From Candidatus Falkowbacteria bacterium RIFCSPLOWO2_02_FULL_45_15 (GTDB lineage: Bacteria > Patescibacteriota > Patescibacteriia > Patescibacteriales > XYC2-FULL-47-12), in the NCBI GenBank assembly GCA_001777995.1, contig MFFV01000049.1, positions 1 through 7,647 of the forward strand: a stretch of 7,647 bases of DNA, given 5' to 3'. The notes under the pieces were generated by a model. It did not search any database. It was not told the DNA's origin and worked only from the letters and a program-made list of their open reading frames with translations. This document shows positions 1 to 6,160 of the stretch, piece by piece (positions within the stretch are counted from its first letter, which is position 1; every line of letters starts with the position of its first letter). A program made the position numbers and the translations under genes.

Positions 1-431
1 ATCCACATAAAGCCGCCGATTAAAATCAAGACTACCGCGATGATGCCTAAAAATCCCAAAATAATGTTGATTACGTTCGCCGCGATTTCGCGCGGGTCTT
101 TTACTCCTAAGCCGGTTAAATTGCCTATTGTTTCTGTGGATACGTTACCCCAGCCGACATTATTTCCTGGCGTGCCACCTCCCGTTGTGCCACCTCCGCC
201 TGTGCTTGTTGAACCAATGGGCCGACATACTGTTGCATTGACACCTCGTTCGTAGCCAGGATCACATGCACATCTGCTATTTACACAGGAACTCGGATCC
301 GGCGTACACTGTCCATCACTGGAACAGGTCTCCCCGATATTAGCGGCTAAGGCAACATTTACATTAATTAAATTAAGGCCGAATAAAGTCATTATTAAAA
401 AAGTTGCCAAAAAAATAGCTTTTAGTCTCAT
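1..431 (-). CDS. Secreted pilin-like protein with Cys-rich module (CPR T4SS-pilin type), C-terminus cut by window edge
   Basis: Reverse translation from an ATG at 431-429 stays open for 143 codons to the window edge, so the C-terminus is missing. Residues 1-29 form a signal peptide (basic MRLK, hydrophobic core, ALA-A cleavage site near 29). Residues 31-70 hold six cysteines (36, 42, 49, 54, 56, 69) in an EGF-like spacing including CxC. A Gly/Thr/Ser linker follows (about 73-91). Residues 113-143 (DPREIAANVINIILGFLGII then a long Val/Leu/Ile/Gly stretch ending GGFMW) match the first membrane helix of the small two-helix pilin proteins common in Patescibacteria and related to TrbC/VirB2 (the 'T4SS_pilin' type). 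The family role is inferred to be a surface or secretion-apparatus subunit; the Cys-rich insert may be an exposed disulfide-bonded domain. No Shine-Dalgarno motif precedes the ATG. The call as a secreted membrane protein is firm; pilin function is inference. Confidence 0.8.
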   Translation of the reverse strand, partial: MRLKAIFLATFLIMTLFGLNLINVNVALAANIGETCSSDGQCTPDPSSCVNSRCACDPGYERGVNATVCRPIGSTSTGGGGTTGGGTPGNNVGWGNVSTETIGNLTGLGVKDPREIAANVINIILGFLGIIAVVLILIGGFMW

Positions 432-480
432 AGATTTTAATTATTTAAATAAATTAAGTTATTAACAGCCTGCTTTTTAT

Positions 481-510
481 ATTTTACCATAAAACGGGTA
501 AGGTAGCCAA
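481..510 (-). promoter_or_regulatory. Candidate sigma70-type promoter for the pilin-like gene
   Basis: Read on the minus strand, a -35 box TTGGCT (510-505, 4/6 to consensus) is followed after 18 nt by a -10 box TAAAAT (486-481, 5/6). Transcription would start near 474 and give an AT-rich leader of about 40 nt before the ATG at 431. No experimental support. Confidence 0.4.
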
Positions 511-522
511 ATGCTTCCATCT

Positions 523-582
523 GTCATCCCCGCCCCCGCAATCCCGAGTGCTCGGGACGGGGATAAACTCCGGCGGGAATCT
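523..582. repeat. GC-rich palindromic intergenic repeat (REP/MITE-like)
   Basis: This GC-rich island lies in an AT-rich gap. It begins GTCATCCCCGC and ends GGCGGGAATCT. An inner hairpin TCCCGAG-TG-CTCGGGA (542-548/551-557) sits inside ATCCCCG/CGGGGAT (526-532/558-564). An alternative outer pairing joins 526-534 with 572-580 with one mismatch. The ends resemble those of the element at 5975-6041 (GTCATYCCCGC and GGCGGGAATCTC), so both probably belong to one dispersed repeat class. There is no T-tract on either side of the hairpin, so it is not a standard terminator for the glycosyltransferase gene ending at 595. Confidence 0.6.
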
Positions 583-594
583 CATACTTAACTT

Positions 595-2163
595 TTACTC
601 TTTTACTTTAAAAATCACTAACTCTTTATTTTCGTAAACTTTAATAAAGTCGCCGGTTAGAGTACTAAAAACTTTATAAACCCAGGAATCCGGCTGATTA
701 GGGAGTATGGCCGTTGGCGCGTTTAAAATATTTTTTAAAGCAAACTTTACGCCGCGTATTTCCCGCCGCGGGCTAAACTCTAAACAAGGCAACTCGTGCG
801 GACAATAAACGCCCCGATAGGCGATGTTTGCCCAAGTGTAATAAACGGCCGGATTATATTCGTATAAAAATTCCGGTCCAAAGGCGGTTAAATAACGATT
901 GTGGTTGTTGTAAAAAAACATTTGCGGGAACATTGACCAAATGGGATAAAAAACAACTGAATCGCGGGGCGTATTATGCATGAGCCAATCATTTGCCCCT
1001 TGAAAATAATAGTCGCTAGTATCCTGACGCCGTTCGTAAACAAACATAAAGACAGTAAAAATATTATAAGCGGCAAACATGGCGACAGCGCTTAGGATAA
1101 AAAAAGATAACAAAGAAGGGGTGATTTTTTGCCGGAGTTGCGTTTGAAAAATTGGCCAATCGGCTGATTGACGCAATGCTTGAAAATTATAAGCTATGAA
1201 CAAGACGGCCAGCGGCAACCAGTATTCCGTGCCGCGCGGTATCAATAAGGCCACTGGGAACCAAGAAATACTTGCTAAAAAAAGCGAGAGCGACAGCCGG
1301 TTAACTTTTTTATCTGACCATAATTTAAAAAAGACGGCTAACGCCAAAATATAAAATAAAGCAATTAAAAAATTACCTTCTAAAAAATCGGCTAAACTGT
1401 GTAATTGAATTTCAGACCCGGTGTTTAAATTAACTCCTGACAGCAAATAATAAAATACTTTAACCAGGTGGACGGACATTACATAGATGTAGTTCAGGGG
1501 ATGGGGATGTAAAATAATGCCAGCCGCTATCCCGCCTAAAACCGCGATGCTCGGCTTTAAATTTAAGGTTCGGCTAAAATAAAAATCTACCGCTAAAAAC
1601 ACCGCTACTAACAATAAAATAATCGGGGCTAAATTGTAAGTTAAGACGTATAATGCTGTGGCAATGAACAGCCAAAAATATCGCCGTTGGTATAAAAAAT
1701 AGTAACCCAGAAAGAAAAATGGTATGGAAATTACAAAGGGGCGCTCAAGCGTCAGGCGAGCGGTAAAAATCGAGGAGGCAACGAATAAAAAAAACATCCA
1801 GACGAACGCGTAAGTTATGTTAAGCCGGTTAAAGATAAAGTAGGCAGAGGCAAAAACAAAGGCGGCGGCGAAAGCCGCCCATATTTTGACGCCAACCAGT
1901 AAACCAAAAACTTTAATAAAACCGGCGGTGATAACATGGTACAGCCACCAAGGGTCAGTGGGGGCGGTTGTTAAGAAATGCGTTGGCGCCCACTGCCCTA
2001 CGAATGTTACATCGCCGCTCGCGGCAATCAAAGCGCTGTGTTTAGCGTGATAATATGGGTCGTCAGTGCTCATTAAATAAGGGACGAACATCTGCCAGCC
2101 AAAAAAAATGAAATAAAATAAAATAAAGACGCCGCCGCTTTTAAATAATAATTTTACCTGCAT
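595..2163 (-). CDS. Multi-pass membrane glycosyltransferase, GT-C superfamily (Stt3/AglB-like)
   Basis: The product is 522 aa with about ten or eleven hydrophobic segments spread over residues 10-378 and a soluble C-terminal part of about 140 residues. Just after the first membrane helix lies TDDPYYHAKH (DD at 34-35). This resembles the acidic motif in the first outer loop of GT-C enzymes, notably the D-P-x-Y-H pattern of Stt3/AglB oligosaccharyltransferases. The C-terminal part has an aromatic-rich motif YPIWSMFPQMFFYNNHNRY (406-424). The Stt3 WWDYG signature is absent, so oligosaccharyltransferase activity is not shown. The expected reaction is transfer of a sugar or glycan from a polyprenyl-linked donor on the outer membrane face. 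I chose the ATG at 2163, which overlaps the GT2 stop codon by 10 nt; an in-frame TTG at 2193 would add ten residues. Neither start has a Shine-Dalgarno motif. It is probably co-transcribed with the GT2 gene. Confidence 0.75.
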   Translation of the reverse strand: MQVKLLFKSGGVFILFYFIFFGWQMFVPYLMSTDDPYYHAKHSALIAASGDVTFVGQWAPTHFLTTAPTDPWWLYHVITAGFIKVFGLLVGVKIWAAFAAAFVFASAYFIFNRLNITYAFVWMFFLFVASSIFTARLTLERPFVISIPFFFLGYYFLYQRRYFWLFIATALYVLTYNLAPIILLLVAVFLAVDFYFSRTLNLKPSIAVLGGIAAGIILHPHPLNYIYVMSVHLVKVFYYLLSGVNLNTGSEIQLHSLADFLEGNFLIALFYILALAVFFKLWSDKKVNRLSLSLFLASISWFPVALLIPRGTEYWLPLAVLFIAYNFQALRQSADWPIFQTQLRQKITPSLLSFFILSAVAMFAAYNIFTVFMFVYERRQDTSDYYFQGANDWLMHNTPRDSVVFYPIWSMFPQMFFYNNHNRYLTAFGPEFLYEYNPAVYYTWANIAYRGVYCPHELPCLEFSPRREIRGVKFALKNILNAPTAILPNQPDSWVYKVFSTLTGDFIKVYENKELVIFKVKE

Positions 2164-2849
2164 GGCAAAAAATAATATTTTATTAAAGTCCAAGCGGCAA
2201 TAATGCCGTCTTTGACGCGCACTTTTTTCCCTTGGCTAACGGTACGCGGTGTATAATGAATAGGCACTTCTATAATCTTTATCCCCTGTTTTAAAATTTT
2301 TGCCGTTACTTCGGGACAAAATTCAAATCTTTGGCAAAATAATGGTATACTTTTTAGTAAATCGGCGGTAAAAACTTTGTAACAAGTCGCCTCATCAGTT
2401 AAATGCGAACCGTATAAAATGTTAGCCAAGAGCGTCAACGCTCTGACTCCCCAATAATACCGGGACCGCTTATTGCCAAGCTGAAGAAAACGAGAACCAT
2501 AAACAACCTGGGCTTGATGAGATATGATCGGCTGGATTAAGCGATAGTAATCTTGAGGGTCGTACTCTAAGTCGGCGTCCTGGATTAAAATAATATCACC
2601 ACTAGCCGCTTTAATTCCTTGCCGCACGGCATATCCTTTGCCAAAATTTTTAGGCAAATGAATAACTTTATACCGCTCGGCCACTTGTTCTAAAATACTG
2701 CGCACTGCTGGTTGGGATCCATCATTAATAATAATAATTTCTTTGTTGACGCCGTCTAAATCTACTGCTTCAATGGCGGCTAAAACATCTCTGATACGCA
2801 ACTCATTATAGCAGGGAATAATGATAGAAAGGGTTGCTTTTATATCCAT
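2154..2849 (-). CDS. GT2 family glycosyltransferase, dolichol-phosphate mannose synthase-like
   Basis: The 231-aa protein has the GT-A fold signatures of polyprenyl-phosphate hexose synthases in order: N-terminal strand LSIIIPCYNE (7-16), nucleotide-binding IIINDGS (39-45), NFGKGYAVRQGIKAASGD (68-85), and the catalytic/metal motif QDADLEYDP (90-98). After these come VVYGSRF (115-121) and the C-terminal YTPRTVSQGKKVRVKDG (199-215), typical of the DPM1/DPG-synthase-like group. The family transfers a sugar from GDP- or UDP-sugar to a polyprenyl phosphate on the cytoplasmic face. No C-terminal membrane helices or GtrA domain are fused, so it is the short soluble or peripheral form. It is the first gene of the minus-strand pair and overlaps the GT-C gene, which fits donor-maker and donor-user roles. 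The ATG at 2849 lacks a Shine-Dalgarno motif. The sugar and acceptor lipid cannot be read from sequence. Confidence 0.9.
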   Translation of the reverse strand: MDIKATLSIIIPCYNELRIRDVLAAIEAVDLDGVNKEIIIINDGSQPAVRSILEQVAERYKVIHLPKNFGKGYAVRQGIKAASGDIILIQDADLEYDPQDYYRLIQPIISHQAQVVYGSRFLQLGNKRSRYYWGVRALTLLANILYGSHLTDEATCYKVFTADLLKSIPLFCQRFEFCPEVTAKILKQGIKIIEVPIHYTPRTVSQGKKVRVKDGIIAAWTLIKYYFLPCR

Positions 2850-2862
2850 AATTCAATAAAAT
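2834..2862 (+). promoter_or_regulatory. Candidate promoter for the methyltransferase-mutase unit
   Basis: TTGCTT (2834-2839, weak -35, 3/6) is followed after 17 nt by TAAAAT (2857-2862, -10, 5/6). Transcription would start near 2869, about 30 nt before the ATG at 2900. The -35 lies inside the 5' end of the divergent GT2 gene. Weak evidence from motif match and spacing only. Confidence 0.3.
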
Positions 2863-2870
2863 AAAGACAC

Positions 2871-2892
2871 TGATTCTATCATAGCAGAATCA
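2871..2892. promoter_or_regulatory. 7-bp inverted repeat in divergent intergenic region (possible operator or leader hairpin)
   Basis: TGATTCT (2871-2877) and AGAATCA (2886-2892) are perfect inverted copies around an 8-nt spacer. The repeat lies between the divergent GT2 and methyltransferase genes, covers the minus-strand -10 candidate and lies just after the expected plus-strand start site. That position suits an operator for both transcription units or a hairpin in the methyltransferase leader. It has no T-tract. Confidence 0.4.
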
Positions 2893-2907
2893 TCTCTTTA
2901 TGGACAA
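2878..2907 (-). promoter_or_regulatory. Candidate promoter for the GT2/GT-C unit
   Basis: On the minus strand TTGTCC (2907-2902, -35, 4/6) is followed after 18 nt by TATGAT (2883-2878, -10, 5/6). Transcription would start near 2871, leaving a leader of about 20 nt before the ATG at 2849. The -35 overlaps the first codons of the divergent methyltransferase gene. Motif-only support. Confidence 0.35.
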
Positions 2908-3565
2908 TAAGATTATGGAAACATCGTCCGAGCAAAAATTGGCGATTCCCCTGACAACGATTGTGCCAGAATACTATTCCCATAGCCCGTTGGTGCGCTG
3001 GCTTTTTTTTCAACGTCTGCGAAAAGCGGTCTGCTTGATCGCAACCATGAAACCGGCGGTTCTGCTTGACCTTGGCTGCGGAGACGGCACTTTTATCAGA
3101 CTGTTACAACAAAATAATCTTCTTCCTCTTGAACTCTATGCTATTGATTATAATATTAATGTGCAAAATCTTACCCCCCAAATGCCTTTTTGTAATTTTT
3201 CCAGACAAGATCTGATGCGAACTAACTTTGCCGACCATACCTTTGATGCGATAGTAGCGCTTGACGTCTTAGAACATATCCAATTAATAGATAAAGCGCT
3301 GGCAGAAATTAAACGAATATTAAAATCACAAAAATTTTTACTAACGAGCGAACCGACTGAATCAGTTTTATATAAAATATTGCGTTTTATAGCTAAAGGA
3401 ACCTTCTCGATGGAAACTGGGCCTGGCGCCGGCAGGCATTATTATCGAGCGCGCGAAATTGATACGATTATTAAAAACTCAGGCTTTAAAAGGATAAACT
3501 ATCAACCAATACCTTTTTTCTACCCCTTAGATTTATTCCATATTAATTTATACCAAAAAATATGA
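2900..3565 (+). CDS. Class I SAM-dependent methyltransferase, substrate unknown
   Basis: The 221-aa protein has the Rossmann-fold methyltransferase motifs: motif I VLLDLGCGDGTF (54-65, SAM-binding glycine loop), an acidic residue ending strand 2 in YAIDYN (D83), and post-motif FDAIVALDVLEHI (115-127), as in the Methyltransf_11/UbiG-like group. The region after residue 165 (METGPGAGRHYYRAREID) probably helps form the acceptor site. No membrane segment or signal peptide is evident. It is the first gene of a plus-strand unit and its stop overlaps the start of the mutase (ATGA), implying translational coupling. Its neighbours suggest action on a sugar, glycolipid or surface glycan, but that is inference. 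ATG at 2900 is used; an in-frame ATG at 2915 is an alternative. Neither has a Shine-Dalgarno motif. It is clearly AT-richer than the following gene. Confidence 0.88.
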   Translation: MDNKIMETSSEQKLAIPLTTIVPEYYSHSPLVRWLFFQRLRKAVCLIATMKPAVLLDLGCGDGTFIRLLQQNNLLPLELYAIDYNINVQNLTPQMPFCNFSRQDLMRTNFADHTFDAIVALDVLEHIQLIDKALAEIKRILKSQKFLLTSEPTESVLYKILRFIAKGTFSMETGPGAGRHYYRAREIDTIIKNSGFKRINYQPIPFFYPLDLFHINLYQKI

Positions 3566-4896
3566 ATATTAGCCCCGTGATATTCAAATCCTACGACATC
3601 CGCGGCATTTACCCGGAGGAACTCAACGAAGAAGCGGCTTACGCCATCGGCCGGGCGTACGCTCGCCGCACCGGCGCTAACCAAATCGTGGTCGGCAGCG
3701 ATATGCGGCTTTCCGGCCCGGCGCTAAAAGAGCAATTTATTCGCGGCGTTACCGATGAAGGCGCTAATGTCGTTGATGTTGGGCTCGTGCCCATTGACGC
3801 GGTTTACTTTGCCGTGCGCAAACAAAATTACCCGGCCGGCGCGATGATTACCGCTTCCCACAACCCAAAAGAGTATAACGGCTTTAAACTGCCTTTGCCC
3901 GGCATCGGCTGGGTGCGAGGTGAAGAGATAAAAACCGACGTAGAGAATTTGCCGCCGGCAGCTGCCGAACGCAAAGGAAAAGTTGCGGCAATTGACATTA
4001 TGCCGGATTACATCAAACATGTTTTATCGTTTGCCGATTTGTCCAACATTAAGCCGCTGAAAATTGTCGTAGACGCCGGCAACGGCATGGCCGGCAAAGT
4101 CGTACCGTTATTAGAGCCGCGTCTGCCTATAAAAATCATTCCGCTTAATTTTGAGCTGGACGGCAATTTTCCCGCGCACCCGTCTAATCCGCTCTTGCCC
4201 GAAAGCCAGACGCAAATCCGCCAAGCAGTCATGGAAAACAAAGCGGACGGCGGCGTTATTTTTGACGGCGATACCGACCGGCTGTTTTTCATAGACGAGC
4301 GGGGAGAATTCGTCCGCGCCGACATGACGCTCCTTATTTTAGCCAAAGAATTTTTGCGCCGCGAGCCGGGCGCGGGTATCGTCTACAACGCCATTTGCTC
4401 TAAAGCCGTGCCCGAAATAATTAAAGAGTGGGGCGGCCGAGCTTTGCGCTCCAAAGTCGGTTTTGTGAATGTAATGGAGACAATGGCGCGCGAGCAAGGC
4501 ATTATGGGCGGCGAATTATCCGCCCACTATTCCTTCCGCGACAACGGTTACGCCGATTCGGGTTTTATCGCTTGGCTGATACTGCTTGAGCTGCTGTCGC
4601 AAAGCGGCGGTCCGCTGTCAGCAATCGTCAAAGAATTCCAGCGTTACCATAAATCAGACGAAATTAACATTAAACTTACTGACAGAGAGGAGGCGATTAG
4701 TAAATTAAAAGCCAAATATGCGGACGGCCAACAGGAAAATTTTGACGGGCTCACCGTTACCTATAATGATTGGTGGTTTAACGTCAGGCCGTCCAATACC
4801 GAACCGCTCCTGCGAATAACGATTGAAACGCCAAACCAAGCGATGACGGCAGAAAAACAAGAGGAGATTTTAAAAATAATTCAAGCGGTAATATAA
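3562..4896 (+). CDS. manB: Phosphomannomutase/phosphoglucomutase (alpha-D-phosphohexomutase family)
   Basis: The 444-aa protein is full length for the family and shows all four active-site elements. These are the phosphoserine loop TASHNPKEYNGFK (97-109, Ser99), the Mg-binding loop DGDTDR (235-240), the sugar-specificity loop GGELSAHYSF (316-325; Ala replaces the more usual Gly of GExSGH) and the phosphate-binding loop RPSNTEP (409-415). It interconverts hexose-6-phosphate and hexose-1-phosphate in the cytoplasm, feeding GDP-mannose and/or UDP-glucose type donors. Mannose versus glucose preference cannot be settled by eye; GEMS-type loops occur in dual PMM/PGM enzymes of the AlgC group. The ATG overlaps the methyltransferase stop by 4 nt, with no Shine-Dalgarno motif, consistent with coupling. 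A strong terminator follows 12 bases after the stop. The first ~1.1 kb is visibly more GC-rich than the methyltransferase and glycosyltransferase genes. Confidence 0.95.
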   Translation: MNISPVIFKSYDIRGIYPEELNEEAAYAIGRAYARRTGANQIVVGSDMRLSGPALKEQFIRGVTDEGANVVDVGLVPIDAVYFAVRKQNYPAGAMITASHNPKEYNGFKLPLPGIGWVRGEEIKTDVENLPPAAAERKGKVAAIDIMPDYIKHVLSFADLSNIKPLKIVVDAGNGMAGKVVPLLEPRLPIKIIPLNFELDGNFPAHPSNPLLPESQTQIRQAVMENKADGGVIFDGDTDRLFFIDERGEFVRADMTLLILAKEFLRREPGAGIVYNAICSKAVPEIIKEWGGRALRSKVGFVNVMETMAREQGIMGGELSAHYSFRDNGYADSGFIAWLILLELLSQSGGPLSAIVKEFQRYHKSDEINIKLTDREEAISKLKAKYADGQQENFDGLTVTYNDWWFNVRPSNTEPLLRITIETPNQAMTAEKQEEILKIIQAVI

Positions 4897-4908
4897 ACTT
4901 TAAATAAC

Positions 4909-4940
4909 AATAGAGACGCCCCGGTCGTGTCTCTATTTTT
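4909..4940 (+). terminator. Rho-independent terminator after the mutase gene
   Basis: A perfect 9-bp stem AATAGAGAC (4909-4917) / GTCTCTATT (4929-4937) with an 11-nt loop runs into a T-run (4936-4940). It starts 12 nt after the mutase stop codon. On the minus strand the stem is followed by a T-rich stretch (ATTGTTATTT), so it may also act weakly on transcripts arriving from trpS. Confidence 0.85.
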
Positions 4941-4946
4941 GTGTTA

Positions 4947-4966
4947 CCTGCCTGCCGGCAGGCAGG
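4947..4966. repeat. Perfect 20-bp palindrome between convergent genes
   Basis: CCTGCCTGCC followed directly by its reverse complement GGCAGGCAGG. It lies between the mutase terminator and the trpS stop codon (4987). No T-tract follows on either strand, so it is not a canonical terminator. It may be a dispersed palindromic repeat or a protein-binding site; function unknown. Confidence 0.7.
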
Positions 4967-4986
4967 CGTGTTTCGTGTTATGTGTG

Positions 4987-5973
4987 TTAGGCAACGCCGA
5001 TTGCTTCTTTCACTTTAGTTAAAGTTTCGGTAGCGATAGCGCTCGCCTTTTGCCTTCCCTGCTCTAAAATATTATTGATAAACTGGTCATCAAAACCGCT
5101 AAAGCGATGCTGAAATTCTGCCAAAAATTTCGCCACTACCTCGGCTAAATCTTTTTTTAACTCTCCGTAACCGTGGCCGTTATAACGCGCCTCTAATTCC
5201 TGCACGCTCACATTTGCCAATAATGAATAAATGGCCAATAAATTAGCGAGCGCCGGTTTTTTCCGCAGGTCAAACTTAATCTCGCTGCCGCTGTCGGTTA
5301 CGGCTTTCATTATTTTTTTGCGCGCTACCTCCGGCTTATCCAATAGCGCGATATAATTAAATGCGCTTGGCGCGCTCTTGCTCATTTTTTTGCGCGGGTC
5401 GTCCAGCCCCATAACGCGCGCGCCCTGCTTTTGAATATAAACTTCCGGCGACTTAAAAACGTCTTTAAACCGCGAATTAAACCGCCGCGCCAAAACGCGC
5501 GTTAATTCCACGTGTTGGGATTGGTCGTCGCCCACCGGCACCAAATCGGTATTATAGAGCAAAATATCCGCCGCCATCAAAACCGGATAATCAAACAAGC
5601 CCATGTTTATATTTTCCTTATTCTCTTTAGCTTTGTCCTTAAACTGCGTCATCCGTTGCAGTTCGGCTGTTTTAGTAATGGTATTCAAAATCCAGGCGAG
5701 CTCGGTGTGCGCGCTCACTTGCGACTGCTGAAAAATAATCGCCGTTTCCGGGTTTATTCCGGCCGCGAGGTACAGCTTGGCTATTTCTAAAATTTTTGAA
5801 TGGAAAATTTTTGGCTCCTGTTTGACCGTAATCGCGTGGTAATCAACCACGCAAAAAATACAGCGATATTGATTTTGTAAGGCAACCCAATTTTTAAGCG
5901 CGCCGAGATAGTTGCCCAGATGCAAATTGCCGGATGGCTGGACGCCGGAGAAAATTGTCTTATTCATACACAT
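4987..5973 (-). CDS. trpS: Tryptophan--tRNA ligase (TrpRS)
   Basis: The 328-aa product is the usual length for bacterial TrpRS, a class Ic synthetase that charges tRNA-Trp. N-terminal FSGVQPSGNLHLGNYLGAL (8-26) carries the HIGH-type motif HLGN (18-21). The mid-region has LFDYPVLMAADILLY (126-140) and VGDDQSQHVELTR (147-159), characteristic of TrpRS rather than TyrRS. KMSKS is at 196-200 (DDPRKKMSKS). The C-terminal helical domain is intact. The ATG at 5973 is used because a GGGA sits 7 nt upstream; the second in-frame ATG at 5967 (MNKTIFSGVQPSG) aligns equally well with the family start. Upstream, the sequence goes straight into the inverted repeat at 5975-6041, so the messenger leader would contain a large hairpin. 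It is convergent with the mutase and divergent from rny. Confidence 0.97.
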   Translation of the reverse strand: MCMNKTIFSGVQPSGNLHLGNYLGALKNWVALQNQYRCIFCVVDYHAITVKQEPKIFHSKILEIAKLYLAAGINPETAIIFQQSQVSAHTELAWILNTITKTAELQRMTQFKDKAKENKENINMGLFDYPVLMAADILLYNTDLVPVGDDQSQHVELTRVLARRFNSRFKDVFKSPEVYIQKQGARVMGLDDPRKKMSKSAPSAFNYIALLDKPEVARKKIMKAVTDSGSEIKFDLRKKPALANLLAIYSLLANVSVQELEARYNGHGYGELKKDLAEVVAKFLAEFQHRFSGFDDQFINNILEQGRQKASAIATETLTKVKEAIGVA

Positions 5974-5974
5974 T

Positions 5975-6041
5975 TGTCATTCCCGCGAAGGCGGGAATCT
6001 CTTTAGTTGATAATGGGATTCCCGCCTTCGCGGGAATGACA
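5975..6041. repeat. MITE-like long inverted repeat at the trpS 5' end
   Basis: The arms 5975-5999 and 6017-6041 are perfect 25-bp inverted copies separated by 17 nt. Each arm is itself an imperfect palindrome: ATTCCCGC-GAAG-GCGGGAAT on the left, with its complement on the right. This is the widespread GTCATTCCCGC...GCGGGAATC class of intergenic repeat, which encodes the artefactual peptide 'VIPAKAGI' when translated. The left arm starts two bases from the trpS start codon and supplies its only ribosome-binding-like GGGA. The ends resemble the 523-582 element. Confidence 0.85.
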
Positions 6042-6050
6042 GTTATTTTT

Positions 6051-6079
6051 ATCTTATCAACAATCTTCCCTTCTCACAA
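6051..6079 (-). promoter_or_regulatory. Candidate trpS promoter
   Basis: On the minus strand TTGTGA (6079-6074, -35, 4/6) and TAAGAT (6056-6051, -10, 4/6) are separated by 17 nt. Transcription would begin near 6044, so the trpS mRNA would start almost exactly at the inverted repeat and have a ~70-nt hairpin leader. Moderate motif support only. Confidence 0.35.
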
Positions 6080-6125
6080 GTCACCCGCTGCCAAAAAGTC
6101 AAAAATCCATAACAAATTACGGCCA

Positions 6126-6154
6126 TTGCCAAAGTCGCCTTTCCGTGCTACAAT
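6126..6154 (+). promoter_or_regulatory. Near-consensus sigma70 promoter driving the rny leader
   Basis: TTGCCA (6126-6131, 5/6) and TACAAT (6149-6154, 5/6) are separated by the optimal 17 nt. This is the best promoter match in the window. Transcription would start near 6161, giving a leader of about 300 nt before the rny ATG at 6460. Confidence 0.65.
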
Positions 6155-6160
6155 AGGCAC

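Noticed and set aside
40..255. Plus-strand 71-aa open frame rich in proline
   Set aside because: It lies antisense inside the pilin-like gene. The Pro/Val run is the reverse of the Gly/Thr linker codons, and the minus frame has a signal peptide and membrane helix.
888..1076. Minus-strand 62-aa open frame
   Set aside because: Fully inside the GT-C glycosyltransferase gene in another frame, with no recognisable features.
2164..2193. TTG start at 2193 for the GT-C protein
   Set aside because: It would deepen the overlap with the GT2 gene to 40 nt and uses a rarer start codon without a ribosome site. The ATG at 2163 is preferred, though the longer form cannot be excluded.
3724..4346. Two minus-strand open frames (98 and 112 aa)
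   Set aside because: Antisense to the phosphohexomutase, whose active-site motifs are intact. They are long only because of the GC-rich codons.
5512..5790. Plus-strand 92-aa open frame
   Set aside because: Antisense shadow of trpS.
523..6041. CRISPR array formed by the palindromic repeats
   Set aside because: Only two divergent copies, over 5 kb apart, with no regular spacing and no cas genes.
5974..6160. T-box or Trp attenuator controlling trpS
   Set aside because: No T-box sequence (AGGGTGGNACCGCG type), no Trp-codon leader peptide and no antiterminator/terminator pair with a T-run upstream of trpS on the minus strand.
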